Source: an uncultured bacterium
GTDB lineage: Bacteria; Spirochaetota; Spirochaetia; Sphaerochaetales; Sphaerochaetaceae
Direction: 5' to 3'
Length of the DNA stretch: 51,304 nucleotides
Assembly: GCA_905215015.1 (NCBI GenBank)
Contig: CAJMOS010000006.1
Location: 1-51,304, forward strand
The translations under genes and the position numbers were made by a program. Below are positions 38,542 to 47,242 of the stretch, piece by piece (the first letter of the stretch is position 1; each line of letters begins with the position of its first letter). The notes under the pieces were generated by a model, which was not told the origin of the DNA, did not search any database, and was given only the letters and a program-made list of their open reading frames with translations.

Positions 38542-39636
38542 ATGGCGTCCAACAACATCACCCTGAAAGACATTGCGCAAGCGACGGGATATTCCCTGAT
38601 TTCCATCCATCGGGCCATCCACAACAAGGATGGCCTGAGCGAGGAGACCCGGACGAAAATCCTCGAGGCCGTCAAGGCCATGGGCTACGAGGTGAACTTC
38701 GCGGCTTCCGCGCTGAAACGCAATCCTATCAGGGTGGCGTATATCGGAGAGGCCGCACGCTCCGAGGGAGAATACCACGCCAGCATGCTGGAGGGAGTGC
38801 ACACGGCTTTCGACGAGTTCGCAGGCCTGAACTGCAGCTGCGACGACCTGGTGGTGCCCTACGGACATGGCGCCGCCGCCTCCGAGTGCAAGGTGCTGGA
38901 CAAGCTCTACGCCGACCCCCATCCCTATGACGGTGTCGTCGTGCTTCCTGCCAATACCGGATCCGAATTGGTGTATCGGATGGAAAAGCTGATCGCGAAA
39001 GGGATTCCCGTCGTCCTGCTGGATGAACGGATTCCCCAGCTGGACAGCCTTTGCTGCATTTCCCCGCGAAGCGACCTGATCGGTCGTTTGGGAGCGGAGT
39101 ACCTGTGCAAGGTATGCGATCCCGGACTGATCATCATCGCCATGGGGGACGCGACCAGCAAGACCCACCAGGAGAACGTGCGGGGATTTTCCTCCTACAT
39201 CGAGGAGAACCACCTGCCGTTCACCACCTTGGTGGTTGACGACCCGTACGACGAGCAGCTGTTGGAGCGGGATCTGGAGCAGGCGTTGCTTGCCCATCCG
39301 GAGACTGTCGCCTTCTACTCGGTCCGCGAGAAGAACTGTCAGGCGATTACCCGTGTGGCGCTCAGGCATCCGGAACGTAAGACCGAGGTGCTGGTCACCG
39401 AGCTCTGCCCGGAAAATGTCTCCAATCTGGAACGGGGGCTGGTTTCGGGCATCATCGACAAGAATCCGTTCCAGAGAGGGTATTTGGGCATGCATCTCTT
39501 GTTCGAATACCTGTTGAAGAAGGAAATGCCGAAAGCGAAAGTGCTCTCGGTTCCCGTCTCGATCGTGCTCAGGAGCAATCTTCCGTTCTACGTCGGACGT
39601 ATGGGGCCGGGCATCTACGTTTCGTCATCAGTGTAA
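38542..39636 (+). CDS. LacI family transcriptional regulator
   Basis: This 364-residue repressor has the N-terminal LacI headpiece, ITLKDIAQATGYSLISIHRA, followed by the hinge region (MGYEVNFAASALKRN). A periplasmic-binding-protein-like sensor domain follows (PYDGVVVLPANT; GLIIIAMGDATSKTHQENVR). The ATG at 38542 lies five bases after the dctM stop. It sits in the middle of the TRAP-nagB operon and most likely binds the dyad at 35567-35586 to repress it, responding to an amino-sugar metabolite. Confidence 0.92.
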   Translation: MASNNITLKDIAQATGYSLISIHRAIHNKDGLSEETRTKILEAVKAMGYEVNFAASALKRNPIRVAYIGEAARSEGEYHASMLEGVHTAFDEFAGLNCSCDDLVVPYGHGAAASECKVLDKLYADPHPYDGVVVLPANTGSELVYRMEKLIAKGIPVVLLDERIPQLDSLCCISPRSDLIGRLGAEYLCKVCDPGLIIIAMGDATSKTHQENVRGFSSYIEENHLPFTTLVVDDPYDEQLLERDLEQALLAHPETVAFYSVREKNCQAITRVALRHPERKTEVLVTELCPENVSNLERGLVSGIIDKNPFQRGYLGMHLLFEYLLKKEMPKAKVLSVPVSIVLRSNLPFYVGRMGPGIYVSSSV

Positions 39637-39653
39637 ATCAAGGAGGGAAACAA

Positions 39654-40394
39654 ATGTTTTCCGTGAATGTGTTCCATACTCCCGAAGAGTTGGGAGCGGC
39701 GGCTGCCGGACGGATCGCCTGTGAGATCAACAAGGCCGTCGCACGGCAGGGGTATTGCCGTATCGCGCTCAGCACGGGCGCAAGCCAGTTCGAGACGCTG
39801 AAGGCGTTGGTCAGGCTGGATGTCGACTGGAGCAAGGTGACCATGTTTCACTTGGACGAGTACGTGGGCCTTCCCGAGACGCATGGCGCCAGTTTCCGCA
39901 AATATCTGAAGGAGCGGTTCGTCGATGTCGTCCATCCGAAAGAAGCGGTTTTCGTCAACGGGGAGGGTGATGTGCGCAAGAACATCGCCGAACTGACCAG
40001 ACGGATTACCGAGAAGCCGATTGATGTCGGGGTCATCGGAATCGGTGAGAACGGGCATGTCGCCTTCAACGATCCTCCAGCGGATTTCCAGACCAAAGCA
40101 AGCTATATCGTGGTCGACCTGGATCAAAAATGCCGCATGCAGCAGGTGCATGAGGGATGGTTCAAGACGGTGGATGACGTGCCCAAGCAGGCTGTCAGCA
40201 TGACCGTATCCCAGATTATGAGCTGCAAGGTGATTGTTACGGCCGCGCCACACGCGGTGAAGGCCGATGCGATTCAAATGACATTGGAGAAGCCTGTGAC
40301 CAATCTGGTCCCGGCGACAATCCTGAAGACCCACCCCGAGTGGTATCTCTTCATCGATGATGATTCGAGCGCGAATGCGTTCCCGGTGAGATGA
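39654..40394 (+). CDS. nagB: Glucosamine-6-phosphate deaminase family protein (first of two)
   Basis: This 246-residue isomerase-deaminase of the NagB family would convert an amino-sugar 6-phosphate to a keto-sugar phosphate and ammonia. The proton-transfer Asp is in FHLDEYVGL (about residue 70). The catalytic loop reads GIGENGHVAFNDPP, with the key His kept but Asp where E. coli NagB has Glu148. AAGGAGG precedes the ATG. A paralogue follows after one base. The altered loop suggests a related substrate rather than plain glucosamine 6-phosphate, which is unproven. Confidence 0.85.
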   Translation: MFSVNVFHTPEELGAAAAGRIACEINKAVARQGYCRIALSTGASQFETLKALVRLDVDWSKVTMFHLDEYVGLPETHGASFRKYLKERFVDVVHPKEAVFVNGEGDVRKNIAELTRRITEKPIDVGVIGIGENGHVAFNDPPADFQTKASYIVVDLDQKCRMQQVHEGWFKTVDDVPKQAVSMTVSQIMSCKVIVTAAPHAVKADAIQMTLEKPVTNLVPATILKTHPEWYLFIDDDSSANAFPVR

Positions 40395-40395
40395 C

Positions 40396-41160
40396 ATGGC
40401 AAGACATCTTGGTTTCACTTGTGAGATTCTGGATAGCCGCGAGGCTATGGGAAGGGCGGCAGGACAAGCCGCCGAAAGCCTGGTCATCCAGGCGCTGGAT
40501 CAGGTCAAGGGCCGGTTGGTCCGCATGATTTTCGCTGCCGCGCCAAGCCAGAACGAGATTCTGGCCTACCTGGCCGCAAGCAAGAAGATCGACTGGTCCC
40601 GCATCGAGGCCTTCCACATGGACGAGTATATCGGGCTGGACAAGGACGCGCCCCAGGGATTCGGCAATTTCCTTGACGCCCATATCTTCCAGAAGGTCCC
40701 GTTCGCGAAAGTCCATTATCTGCGTCCGAAAGGTGATGTCGGTCGGAGCCTTGAGAACTACGCGAAGCTTCTGAAGGCCGCCCCGATTGATATCTGCCTG
40801 ATGGGGATTGGCGAGAACGGCCATATCGCCTTCAACGATCCCGCGGTAGCTGACTTCAAGGATCCGAAGGCGGTGAAGGTGGTCGGGCTGGACGAGGTTT
40901 GCCGGAACCAGCAGGTGCACGACGGTTGCTTCAAGCAGCTCGAGGATGTGCCCCGTCAGGCGGTGACGCTGACGGTGCCCATGCTTTTCTCTGCCAACCA
41001 TATCGTCTGCACGGTTCCCGCTGCCACGAAAGCCCACGCCGCCCGCATGGCGGTCCTTGGTCCGGTAGCGGAGAGTTGCCCGAGCTCAATCCTCCGCCTG
41101 CATGCGGACGCCCAGCTGTTCCTTGACAACGAGAGCGGCAAGGAGATTCTGGACTTCTGA
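40396..41160 (+). CDS. Glucosamine-6-phosphate deaminase family protein (second of two)
   Basis: This 254-residue NagB-family protein is clearly related to, but diverged from, its upstream neighbour. The shared motifs are FHMDEYIGL and GIGENGHIAFNDP, both with the same Glu-to-Asp change, and DEVCRNQQVHDGCFKQLEDV matches DQKCRMQQVHEGWFKTVDDV in the partner. It begins one base after the first gene's stop, so the proteins are made together and could form mixed oligomers. It ends the operon at a strong terminator. A division of labour between two amino-sugar phosphates is another reading. Confidence 0.83.
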   Translation: MARHLGFTCEILDSREAMGRAAGQAAESLVIQALDQVKGRLVRMIFAAAPSQNEILAYLAASKKIDWSRIEAFHMDEYIGLDKDAPQGFGNFLDAHIFQKVPFAKVHYLRPKGDVGRSLENYAKLLKAAPIDICLMGIGENGHIAFNDPAVADFKDPKAVKVVGLDEVCRNQQVHDGCFKQLEDVPRQAVTLTVPMLFSANHIVCTVPAATKAHAARMAVLGPVAESCPSSILRLHADAQLFLDNESGKEILDF

Positions 41161-41188
41161 ACCAGATGGAAAGGAATCCAGACAAAGG

Positions 41189-41224
41189 AAAGGGGGTGCC
41201 CGCGAAGGACAGCCCCCTTTCTTC
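41189..41224 (+). terminator. Rho-independent terminator between nagB operon and U32 gene
   Basis: AAAGGGGG-TG pairs with CA-g-CCCCCTTT around an 11-base loop and is followed by CTTCG. It can serve both convergent genes. Confidence 0.8.
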
Positions 41225-41230
41225 GTCGTC

Positions 41231-43462
41231 TCAGACCTGGGTGATGATGGTGAGGCAGTCCTTCACCATCACGTGCAGCCTGCGGTCCATCTGTCCCAAA
41301 TACCAGGAGCCCCGGTGCGGGCAGTCCTTGCACTCGAGCAGCAACGAGTCATGCCGGAAGCAGGAACGGCTGATGAAGAGGGGAATGTTGAACGAGGGCG
41401 GGACGGGTGTCGGGATGAAGGGCCAGTAGCCTTTGGTGAAGGACTGGGTCTCCAGCCAGAGGTAGCCTCCGACCAGGCTGTCTCCCAATTCTTCCTGCAT
41501 CGACTCGGCGGTGAAGCTGTTTGCCAGATACAGGTAGATGTCGCAGAAGAACTTGCATTCTGGGTGCCGCTTCGCCCATCGTACCTGGGCTATGTTGTTC
41601 AGGCCGAACCGGACCTTGTCCAGGTTTCCGCTCTTTTGCAGCTTCTCGACGATGGCATCCAGCCCCCGATAGTATTCCTCTTCCTTGAACATCACCGGAG
41701 CGAGGGGAAGGTAATATTTGGAAAGGACCATGTACATCCGTTTCTCGGGTTCCTCTTCCTTGGCGATTTCCATCACGTCCAGCCAAGGCACCTGGCTCCG
41801 GTCGCTCAACAAGTTCCTCAGCGGGAGCAGTTCCTTGGTTTCCATCCTCCCGGTCTTCCTCTCGAGCGGCTCGGCAAAGTAGTGCTCAAGGAGCATGTCC
41901 AGCGTCTTGTACCAGTCCCTCCGCATCGTCTTCATCTGTGAGAGCGGGTAGAAAAGATCGTTGTCTTGGAGGCCGGTCTGGTTGTCGATGGCCAGGGTTT
42001 TCAAGGAGAAGTAGCTCTTGTCGTTCTGACTGAACAGCTCGGTCATCTCCTTCTGCAGCTCCCGTGGCTTTTGCGCCTGGCTGGCGGCAATCGGGTAGCG
42101 CTTGACGACCTTCTTGCCGAGGAAGCCGAGGCGGGTCTCGACGCTGAGCTTGTCCTGCTCGAGATGCAGGAGGGTCTCCAGCCCGGCCGTGGCGGGCGTG
42201 AGCTCCTTGCCGGTGACCGGAAGGGTCTGGTCATGGCGGCTGATGCAGGAGATTTCCTGCCCGACCTTCGGCTCCGGCTGTCCCTCTGGAATCTGGATGA
42301 TGACGGTCTGGGAAGGGACTGCCTGCTGGATGTATTTCCGGTAGGCGTCGCGCATGGTCGACAGTCCGAACTGGACGACCCCGACCTGCTCCTTGTCGCT
42401 GGCAACAAAATAGGAAATGCCGTCGCGGAGCGCGACCGGCTCGGTCAGTGTCACCACCGCGCCATAGCGGGTCAGCTCCTGCACCTTGCCGATCTTGATG
42501 CCGCGGTGGCGCGGGTAGCTGGTCGAACCGAGCGTGACGGTCCGGGGAGTGAAATCCTGCTCGGCACGGCCGTAATCGGTCAGCCAGCCACCGGTCATGC
42601 GGCGGGCGAAGACGGTTTCCAGATCCTTCTTCAATTGGGAGGTATCTTTCTGGCCATCGAGCAACGCGCGATAGTACTTGGCGGCGGCGAGCGTATAGGC
42701 GGGGGCCTTCATGCGGCCCTCGACTTTCAGCATGTCGATGCCCATATCCTGCAGACGCTTCACGGCCTTGGTGCCATCAAGGTCACTCATGCTGAGCCAC
42801 CAGGCCTTTCTCTGGGTTGGTCTCGGGCTGAGCTCGGGGGGACGCAAGGGATCTTTCTCGATCTCGAACCAGGAACGGCAGATTTGGGCGCAGGCGCCCC
42901 CGTTGGCGCTTCGTCCACAGAGCTTCGCGCTGGCCATGCACAGTCCGCTGAAGCCGTAGCAGAGGGCCCCGTGGATGAAAACCTCCAGCTTTACGTCCGG
43001 GCAGGCTTTCCTGATGCGCTCAATTTCCTCGATGGTCAGCTCCCGGCTGAGCACCACCTGCTTGAAGCCGAGACGCTGCATCTCCTTCACCCCCTCGGCT
43101 GTGTGGACTGCGAGCTGGGTGGAGGCGTGCAGCTCAAGGTCGGGGAAGTCCCGCTGGCAGAGCCGCGCGAGCCCAAGGTCCTGGATGATGATGCCGTCGC
43201 AGCCGATGAACGAAGCTTGCTTGAGCAGGTCGTAGGCTGCCGGAATATCGTCATCCTTCAGGAGCGTGTTCAGGGCGATGATGACCTTCTTGTGGTGCTC
43301 GCGGGCGTAGGTGGTGATCCGCCTGAATTCGTCAAAGGTGAAGTTCTTCGCCTCCTTGCGGGCGGAGAAACGGGTGAATCCGAGATAAACGGCGTCTGCG
43401 CCGCCTTCGAACGCGGCAAGGCCGGCCTGCATGCTGCCGGCGGGAAGTAACAGTTCTGTCAT
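41231..43462 (-). CDS. U32 family protein, RlhA/TrhP-type RNA hydroxylation factor
   Basis: This 743-residue protein is of the peptidase U32 family, long form. Despite the name, characterised relatives make 5-hydroxycytidine in 23S rRNA (RlhA) or 5-hydroxyuridine in tRNA (TrhP). The signature EVFIHGALCYGFSGLCMASA followed by GACAQICR carries the conserved cysteines near residues 165-195. The N-terminus ELLLPAGSMQAGLAAFEGGA is typical. The ATG at 43462 lacks a Shine-Dalgarno; TAGGGT six bases upstream and TTGCTT 17 further suggest a leaderless mRNA. RlhA is closer in length, but the target RNA is not proven. Confidence 0.88.
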   Translation of the reverse strand: MTELLLPAGSMQAGLAAFEGGADAVYLGFTRFSARKEAKNFTFDEFRRITTYAREHHKKVIIALNTLLKDDDIPAAYDLLKQASFIGCDGIIIQDLGLARLCQRDFPDLELHASTQLAVHTAEGVKEMQRLGFKQVVLSRELTIEEIERIRKACPDVKLEVFIHGALCYGFSGLCMASAKLCGRSANGGACAQICRSWFEIEKDPLRPPELSPRPTQRKAWWLSMSDLDGTKAVKRLQDMGIDMLKVEGRMKAPAYTLAAAKYYRALLDGQKDTSQLKKDLETVFARRMTGGWLTDYGRAEQDFTPRTVTLGSTSYPRHRGIKIGKVQELTRYGAVVTLTEPVALRDGISYFVASDKEQVGVVQFGLSTMRDAYRKYIQQAVPSQTVIIQIPEGQPEPKVGQEISCISRHDQTLPVTGKELTPATAGLETLLHLEQDKLSVETRLGFLGKKVVKRYPIAASQAQKPRELQKEMTELFSQNDKSYFSLKTLAIDNQTGLQDNDLFYPLSQMKTMRRDWYKTLDMLLEHYFAEPLERKTGRMETKELLPLRNLLSDRSQVPWLDVMEIAKEEEPEKRMYMVLSKYYLPLAPVMFKEEEYYRGLDAIVEKLQKSGNLDKVRFGLNNIAQVRWAKRHPECKFFCDIYLYLANSFTAESMQEELGDSLVGGYLWLETQSFTKGYWPFIPTPVPPSFNIPLFISRSCFRHDSLLLECKDCPHRGSWYLGQMDRRLHVMVKDCLTIITQV

Positions 43463-43468
43463 GTCTCA

Positions 43469-43497
43469 ACCCTAGACCAAGAACAGGGAAAAAGCAA
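43469..43497 (-). promoter_or_regulatory. Predicted promoter of the U32 gene
   Basis: On the minus strand TTGCTT, 17 bases and TAGGGT, with the ATG six bases later. Both boxes are weak, but the spacing matches the other leaderless-type starts. Confidence 0.4.
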
Positions 43498-43619
43498 CGG
43501 AAGCGGGGTGGTCATAGAAGAATGGAAGGCTCCCTCTTTCCATGATGGGAGTATTTTCGATACAATAAAGGGACTTCCCTAGAAAAGTCATATTTTGCAT
43601 TCCTAAGGAGCTCTTCACC

Positions 43620-44906
43620 ATGAGTACGAAGATGCTGTACGGTCCTGCGGACAAACCGCCTCTCTCGAAGTGGATTCCGCTGAGTATCCAGCATGTGTTC
43701 GCCATGTTTGGCGCGACCATCCTGGTTCCGATTCTCACGGGAATGGATATCAACACCGCCCTGTTCACCGCGGGTACCGGTACGTTGATCTACATCCTGT
43801 GCACGGGGGCGAAGGTGCCGGTGTTCCTCGGTTCTTCCTTCGCGTTCATTCCCGCGCTGGTCACCATCAGTTCCGCATACGGGCTTCCCTACGCGATGGG
43901 TGGCGCGGTCTTCAGCGGCATCACCTATCTTGTGGTCGCCGCCATCATCAAGAAGACGGGAACCGGATGGTTGAACAAGGCCTTGCCGCCGGTCGTCATC
44001 GGCAGTGTGATCGTGGTCATCGGCATGAGTTTGGCCCCTTCCGCCCTGAACATGGCCATGTACCCGAATTCTGACGCCTCGCAGGGGTATTCCTTGGTGC
44101 TCTTCTCGATCGCCATGGTCACCTTGGCCGTCACGGTCATCGTCAATATCTACGGCAAGGGTTTCATCAGTGTCATTCCTGTGCTCTTCGGTCTTGCGGC
44201 TGGGTATCTTTTCACTTTGATCATGGGCAACTTTTTCCCTGCCTACCACCTGATTGATTTCCAGGGAGTAAAGGATGCCGCCTGGTTCGGGTTGCCGCGC
44301 ATGCATATGCCGAAATTCAACCTGGTTGCCATCCTGACCTTTGTCATCGTCAGCTTCGCCACCATCTGCGAGCATCTCGGTGACACCCTGACGGTCAGCA
44401 AGGTCGTCGGCAAGAACTTCTACGAGGACCCGGGTCTGCACAGGACCCTGTCCGGTGATGGCCTCGCCACCGCCTGGGCTGCGCTTTGGGGTGGTCCTCC
44501 GAACACTACCTATGGCGAGAACATCGGCGTGCTTGCCATCACGGGCGTCTACTCCGTCTACGTGACCGGTGGTGCCGCGGTCTTCGCGATCCTGCTCTCA
44601 TTCTTCCCGAAGTTCGGGGCATTAATCCATACCATCCCGAGCCCGGTCCTTGGCGGCATCTCGATGCTCTTTTTCGGCATCATCGCCTCCAGCGGCCTGC
44701 GCACGCTGGTCGAGAGCGGTGTCGACTACCAGGACAAGAGGAACCTGACCATCAGCAGCGTCATTCTCACCATCGGTATCGGTGGCGGCATGCTGCAGTT
44801 CGCACTCGGAGGCTCCTTGACGTTCAGCCTTGGTTCCGTAGCGCTGGCCACCTTGGTCGGCATCATCCTGAACCTGGCCCTGCCTGCTCTCAAGGAAGGC
44901 AAGTAA
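43620..44906 (+). CDS. uraA: Uracil permease, NCS2 family
   Basis: This 428-residue inner-membrane importer takes up uracil with protons. It has fourteen predicted membrane segments. The substrate-site glutamate is in TICEHLGDTLTVSKVVGKNF, and the NCS2 signature is YGENIGVLAITGVYS. LGSSFAFIPALVTI is also typical of UraA. AAGGAG precedes the ATG, and a possible -10 box, TACAAT, lies at 43561-43566. It has its own terminator and so is a single-gene unit, near xanthine dehydrogenase and dCMP deaminase, other nucleobase genes. Confidence 0.94.
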   Translation: MSTKMLYGPADKPPLSKWIPLSIQHVFAMFGATILVPILTGMDINTALFTAGTGTLIYILCTGAKVPVFLGSSFAFIPALVTISSAYGLPYAMGGAVFSGITYLVVAAIIKKTGTGWLNKALPPVVIGSVIVVIGMSLAPSALNMAMYPNSDASQGYSLVLFSIAMVTLAVTVIVNIYGKGFISVIPVLFGLAAGYLFTLIMGNFFPAYHLIDFQGVKDAAWFGLPRMHMPKFNLVAILTFVIVSFATICEHLGDTLTVSKVVGKNFYEDPGLHRTLSGDGLATAWAALWGGPPNTTYGENIGVLAITGVYSVYVTGGAAVFAILLSFFPKFGALIHTIPSPVLGGISMLFFGIIASSGLRTLVESGVDYQDKRNLTISSVILTIGIGGGMLQFALGGSLTFSLGSVALATLVGIILNLALPALKEGK

Positions 44907-44936
44907 GCCGATACGCCAGGACAGGACATATACAGA

Positions 44937-44980
44937 CTACCTCCACGAGTTGGAAGCGACCGTGGGGGTAGTTTTGTATT
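44937..44980 (+). terminator. Rho-independent terminator of uraA
   Basis: CTACCTCCACG (44937-44947) pairs over 11 positions with CGTGGGGGTAG (44961-44971), followed by TTTTGTATT. Confidence 0.87.
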
Positions 44981-44990
44981 GGAGAAACGG

Positions 44991-45305
44991 TTAGAGAAGG
45001 TAGAACATCTCCTCCAGCGGGATTGAGACAGGGGATTCGTCCGGATTGGTCTCCATCAAGTCCTTCATGTAATGCCACCATCGCTTGGTCGCCTCGGCAG
45101 CTCCGGTGGCCTGGCTTCCGGTTCCTTGGGTATGCTGGAACGCAAAGAGGGTATTGGTCTCCTCGTCAAGATAAATGCCATAGTCGCTGACACCGCTGTC
45201 CTTGAGCAGCTTGACCACCTCGGGCCAGATTTCCGCATGACGTCTTTTATACTCTTCCTTCATACCGGGTTTCAGATACATCTTGAACGCTTCACGCTTG
45301 TCCAT
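44991..45305 (-). CDS. rhaM: L-rhamnose mutarotase
   Basis: This 104-residue enzyme interconverts the alpha and beta anomers of L-rhamnose, supplying the form used by RhaA; the length equals that of E. coli RhaM. Conserved blocks are LKPGMKEEYKRRHAEIWPEV (with the active-site His), DYGIYLDEETNTLFAF and WWHYMKDLMETNPDESP. The start at 45305 follows GAGGAG; the longer open frame is not family-like. It is about 30 kb from the rhaBAD operon and is transcribed alone, so any co-regulation would be in trans. Confidence 0.94.
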   Translation of the reverse strand: MDKREAFKMYLKPGMKEEYKRRHAEIWPEVVKLLKDSGVSDYGIYLDEETNTLFAFQHTQGTGSQATGAAEATKRWWHYMKDLMETNPDESPVSIPLEEMFYLL

Positions 45306-45405
45306 ATGCCTTGTCTCCTCGTGGCAAGTATAGCAAATTCCATGGGCCAGAACGGAAAAATGCATCTGTACCTTTCCTGCCGCTTTCGGGTAGAGTCAAA
45401 GCGTT

Positions 45406-46257
45406 ATGTATCGGTATACCTTGCTCGCCAGCGATAAGGCGTTTACAGACCAGTATCAGGCATGGAAGAAAGGGAGCATTTTCTCTGTGGCCATGGATTT
45501 CGAGGGTGAGTTCAACCTGCATGTCTATGGGGAACACCTCTGTCTGATCCAGTTGTTTGATGGAAGTGCCTTCTTTCTTGTCGACCCTTTCAAGGTTTCC
45601 AAGGAGGCACTCGAGCCTTTCTTCACCGACGGAGGGCTGGAGAAGGTGATGTTCTCCTGCGAAAGCGACGCCGCCTTGATCCGCAAGGTCTATGGCATCC
45701 AGTTGGAACGTGTCTGGGATGTGCGGGTGCAGGCGCTGGCCCTTGGATACACAGGCAACCTGAGCGGACTGATGGATCTGTACGGTCTGGAGCATGCTCG
45801 GGAGAACAAGAAGAAAAACCAGATGACCAACTGGATGCGTCGCCCGTTGGACGAGCACCAGGTGCAGTATGCGCTGGGGGATGTGGCGCAGCTTTTGGCG
45901 CTGAAGGAAATCCTGCGGGAAAAGGTGTCCGCGCAACATCTCTCCAGGCAGGTGGAGAACCAGATGAAGACCTGCGCCGAGGCCAAGCATCCCGAGCAAC
46001 CGGGGTGGACGAAGCTTCCCGGCTATAGGTTCATGAGTCCGGTCGAGCAGCACTACGCGAAATATCTTTTTATCGCCAGGGACGATGTCGCGCGCCGGCG
46101 CAATGTCCCTGCCTCGAGGATCTTGGACAAACGGGTTCTGACCGACCTCGCCAAGAAATCGGTACGGGATCCCCAAGCCTATGCGAACGTGACGAAGGAC
46201 CCCGAGGTGCTTGCGTCATTGGAGCGGCAGCTTTCGGAAGCAAGGAAGGCGCACTGA
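45406..46257 (+). CDS. rnd: Ribonuclease D-like 3'-5' exonuclease
   Basis: This 283-residue exonuclease of the DEDDy type trims RNA 3' ends, such as tRNA precursors. The catalytic residues are visible as Asp and Glu in AMDFEGE (about residue 30), Asp in FSCESDAALI and the Tyr/Asp pair in VQYALGDVAQL. Residues from about 200 onward form an HRDC-like region. It is shorter than E. coli RNase D (about 375) and has one C-terminal domain only. No Shine-Dalgarno is seen before the ATG at 45406. It converges with the ketopantoate-reductase-like gene. Confidence 0.85.
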   Translation: MYRYTLLASDKAFTDQYQAWKKGSIFSVAMDFEGEFNLHVYGEHLCLIQLFDGSAFFLVDPFKVSKEALEPFFTDGGLEKVMFSCESDAALIRKVYGIQLERVWDVRVQALALGYTGNLSGLMDLYGLEHARENKKKNQMTNWMRRPLDEHQVQYALGDVAQLLALKEILREKVSAQHLSRQVENQMKTCAEAKHPEQPGWTKLPGYRFMSPVEQHYAKYLFIARDDVARRRNVPASRILDKRVLTDLAKKSVRDPQAYANVTKDPEVLASLERQLSEARKAH

Positions 46258-46261
46258 CTTC

Positions 46262-47218
46262 TTACCGTTTGGTTTCGGGATCACGCACAATTCTTTCCCT
46301 GACGGCACGGGCCCGGGAGCCCTCGCAGGCCTGCGCCACCAGATGCAGCACCCGGCACACAGGTGTCGGAATCCGGTGCTTCTCTCCAAGGCGGACGACG
46401 GTTCCGGTGAAATACTCGTTCTCCGTCTTCCTTCCGGCGACCATGTCCTGGAACATGCTGGTCATGCCGTTCCGGTCCAGGGAGTCGATGGTCTTGATGT
46501 TTTCCTCGCACATCGCCTCTGTCAGCTCAACTCCTTCGGCCTTGGCGACGGCGATCACCTCGCCAGAGACGTCACGCACCAGCTGAAGCAAGGAGGATTG
46601 CGTGAAATCCCCGTAGCCCGACCAGGTGATGGCGCTGAGGGTGTTGAATGCGGTGTTCAGCATGAATTTCTTCCATTGGGCCTGACGGATGTCGGCAGGC
46701 ACGGTGTAAGCGATGCCGCTACGCCTGAAGAGGTCCTCGATGGCGAGCACACGTGGGCTCTTCGAGTTGTCCTTTTCCCCGAATACAATCTGCCCTGCGC
46801 TGGTGAAATCAATATGGTTGCCGCTGTGCTCGGAGCTCATGCCGACGGCAAAGGCATAGAGTACATGCTCCGCTCCGTACCGCCTTGCGAGGACCTCCTC
46901 GCTGTCGGTACCGTTGAGCAGGCTGAGGATTGCCGTATCGGGACCGACTGCTTTGGCAATCTGTTCCTTCGCCTCTGCAAGCTGGAGGTTCTTGGTGGCA
47001 AGGATGACCAAGTCCGCAACCCGGAGATGGTCCGGATCGACGTAGTCGAAGTCAACGAGTTTCCCGTTTAGGAACATGCCTTGTGAACGGTAGCGTTCCA
47101 GCCGGGAACCTGAAGCGATGACCTGTACGTGTTCCTTTCCGAGCGCGTCATTGATGCTTGCCCCGAAGAGGCAACCGACCGCACCGACACCAATAATGGC
47201 GACATTCCTGATTTCCAT
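46262..47218 (-). CDS. Ketopantoate reductase (ApbA/PanE) family protein
   Basis: This 318-residue NADPH-dependent reductase has the nucleotide loop NVAIIGVGAVGCLFGA at the start. The catalytic Lys is in QAQWKKFMLNTAFNTLSAIT (about residue 190), and ENEYFTGTVVRLGEKHRIPT is the C-terminal signature. True PanE makes pantoate for coenzyme A, but many paralogues exist and no other pan gene is here. The ATG at 47218 has no ribosome site; TACTCT lies seven bases upstream. It follows the xanthine dehydrogenase gene on the same strand only 24 bases past its stop, so co-transcription is possible. Confidence 0.82.
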   Translation of the reverse strand: MEIRNVAIIGVGAVGCLFGASINDALGKEHVQVIASGSRLERYRSQGMFLNGKLVDFDYVDPDHLRVADLVILATKNLQLAEAKEQIAKAVGPDTAILSLLNGTDSEEVLARRYGAEHVLYAFAVGMSSEHSGNHIDFTSAGQIVFGEKDNSKSPRVLAIEDLFRRSGIAYTVPADIRQAQWKKFMLNTAFNTLSAITWSGYGDFTQSSLLQLVRDVSGEVIAVAKAEGVELTEAMCEENIKTIDSLDRNGMTSMFQDMVAGRKTENEYFTGTVVRLGEKHRIPTPVCRVLHLVAQACEGSRARAVRERIVRDPETKR

Positions 47219-47242
47219 AGCAACGAGAGTAGCACAAGCCGG

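Noticed and set aside
38455..39495. Minus-strand open frame opposite the LacI-family gene
   Set aside because: No ribosome site and no family features; it is a shadow of the regulator.
43522..43551. Overlapping small inverted repeats upstream of uraA as a uracil riboswitch or PyrR site
   Set aside because: They lie upstream of the likely -10 box, are short, and show no PyrR consensus or terminator.
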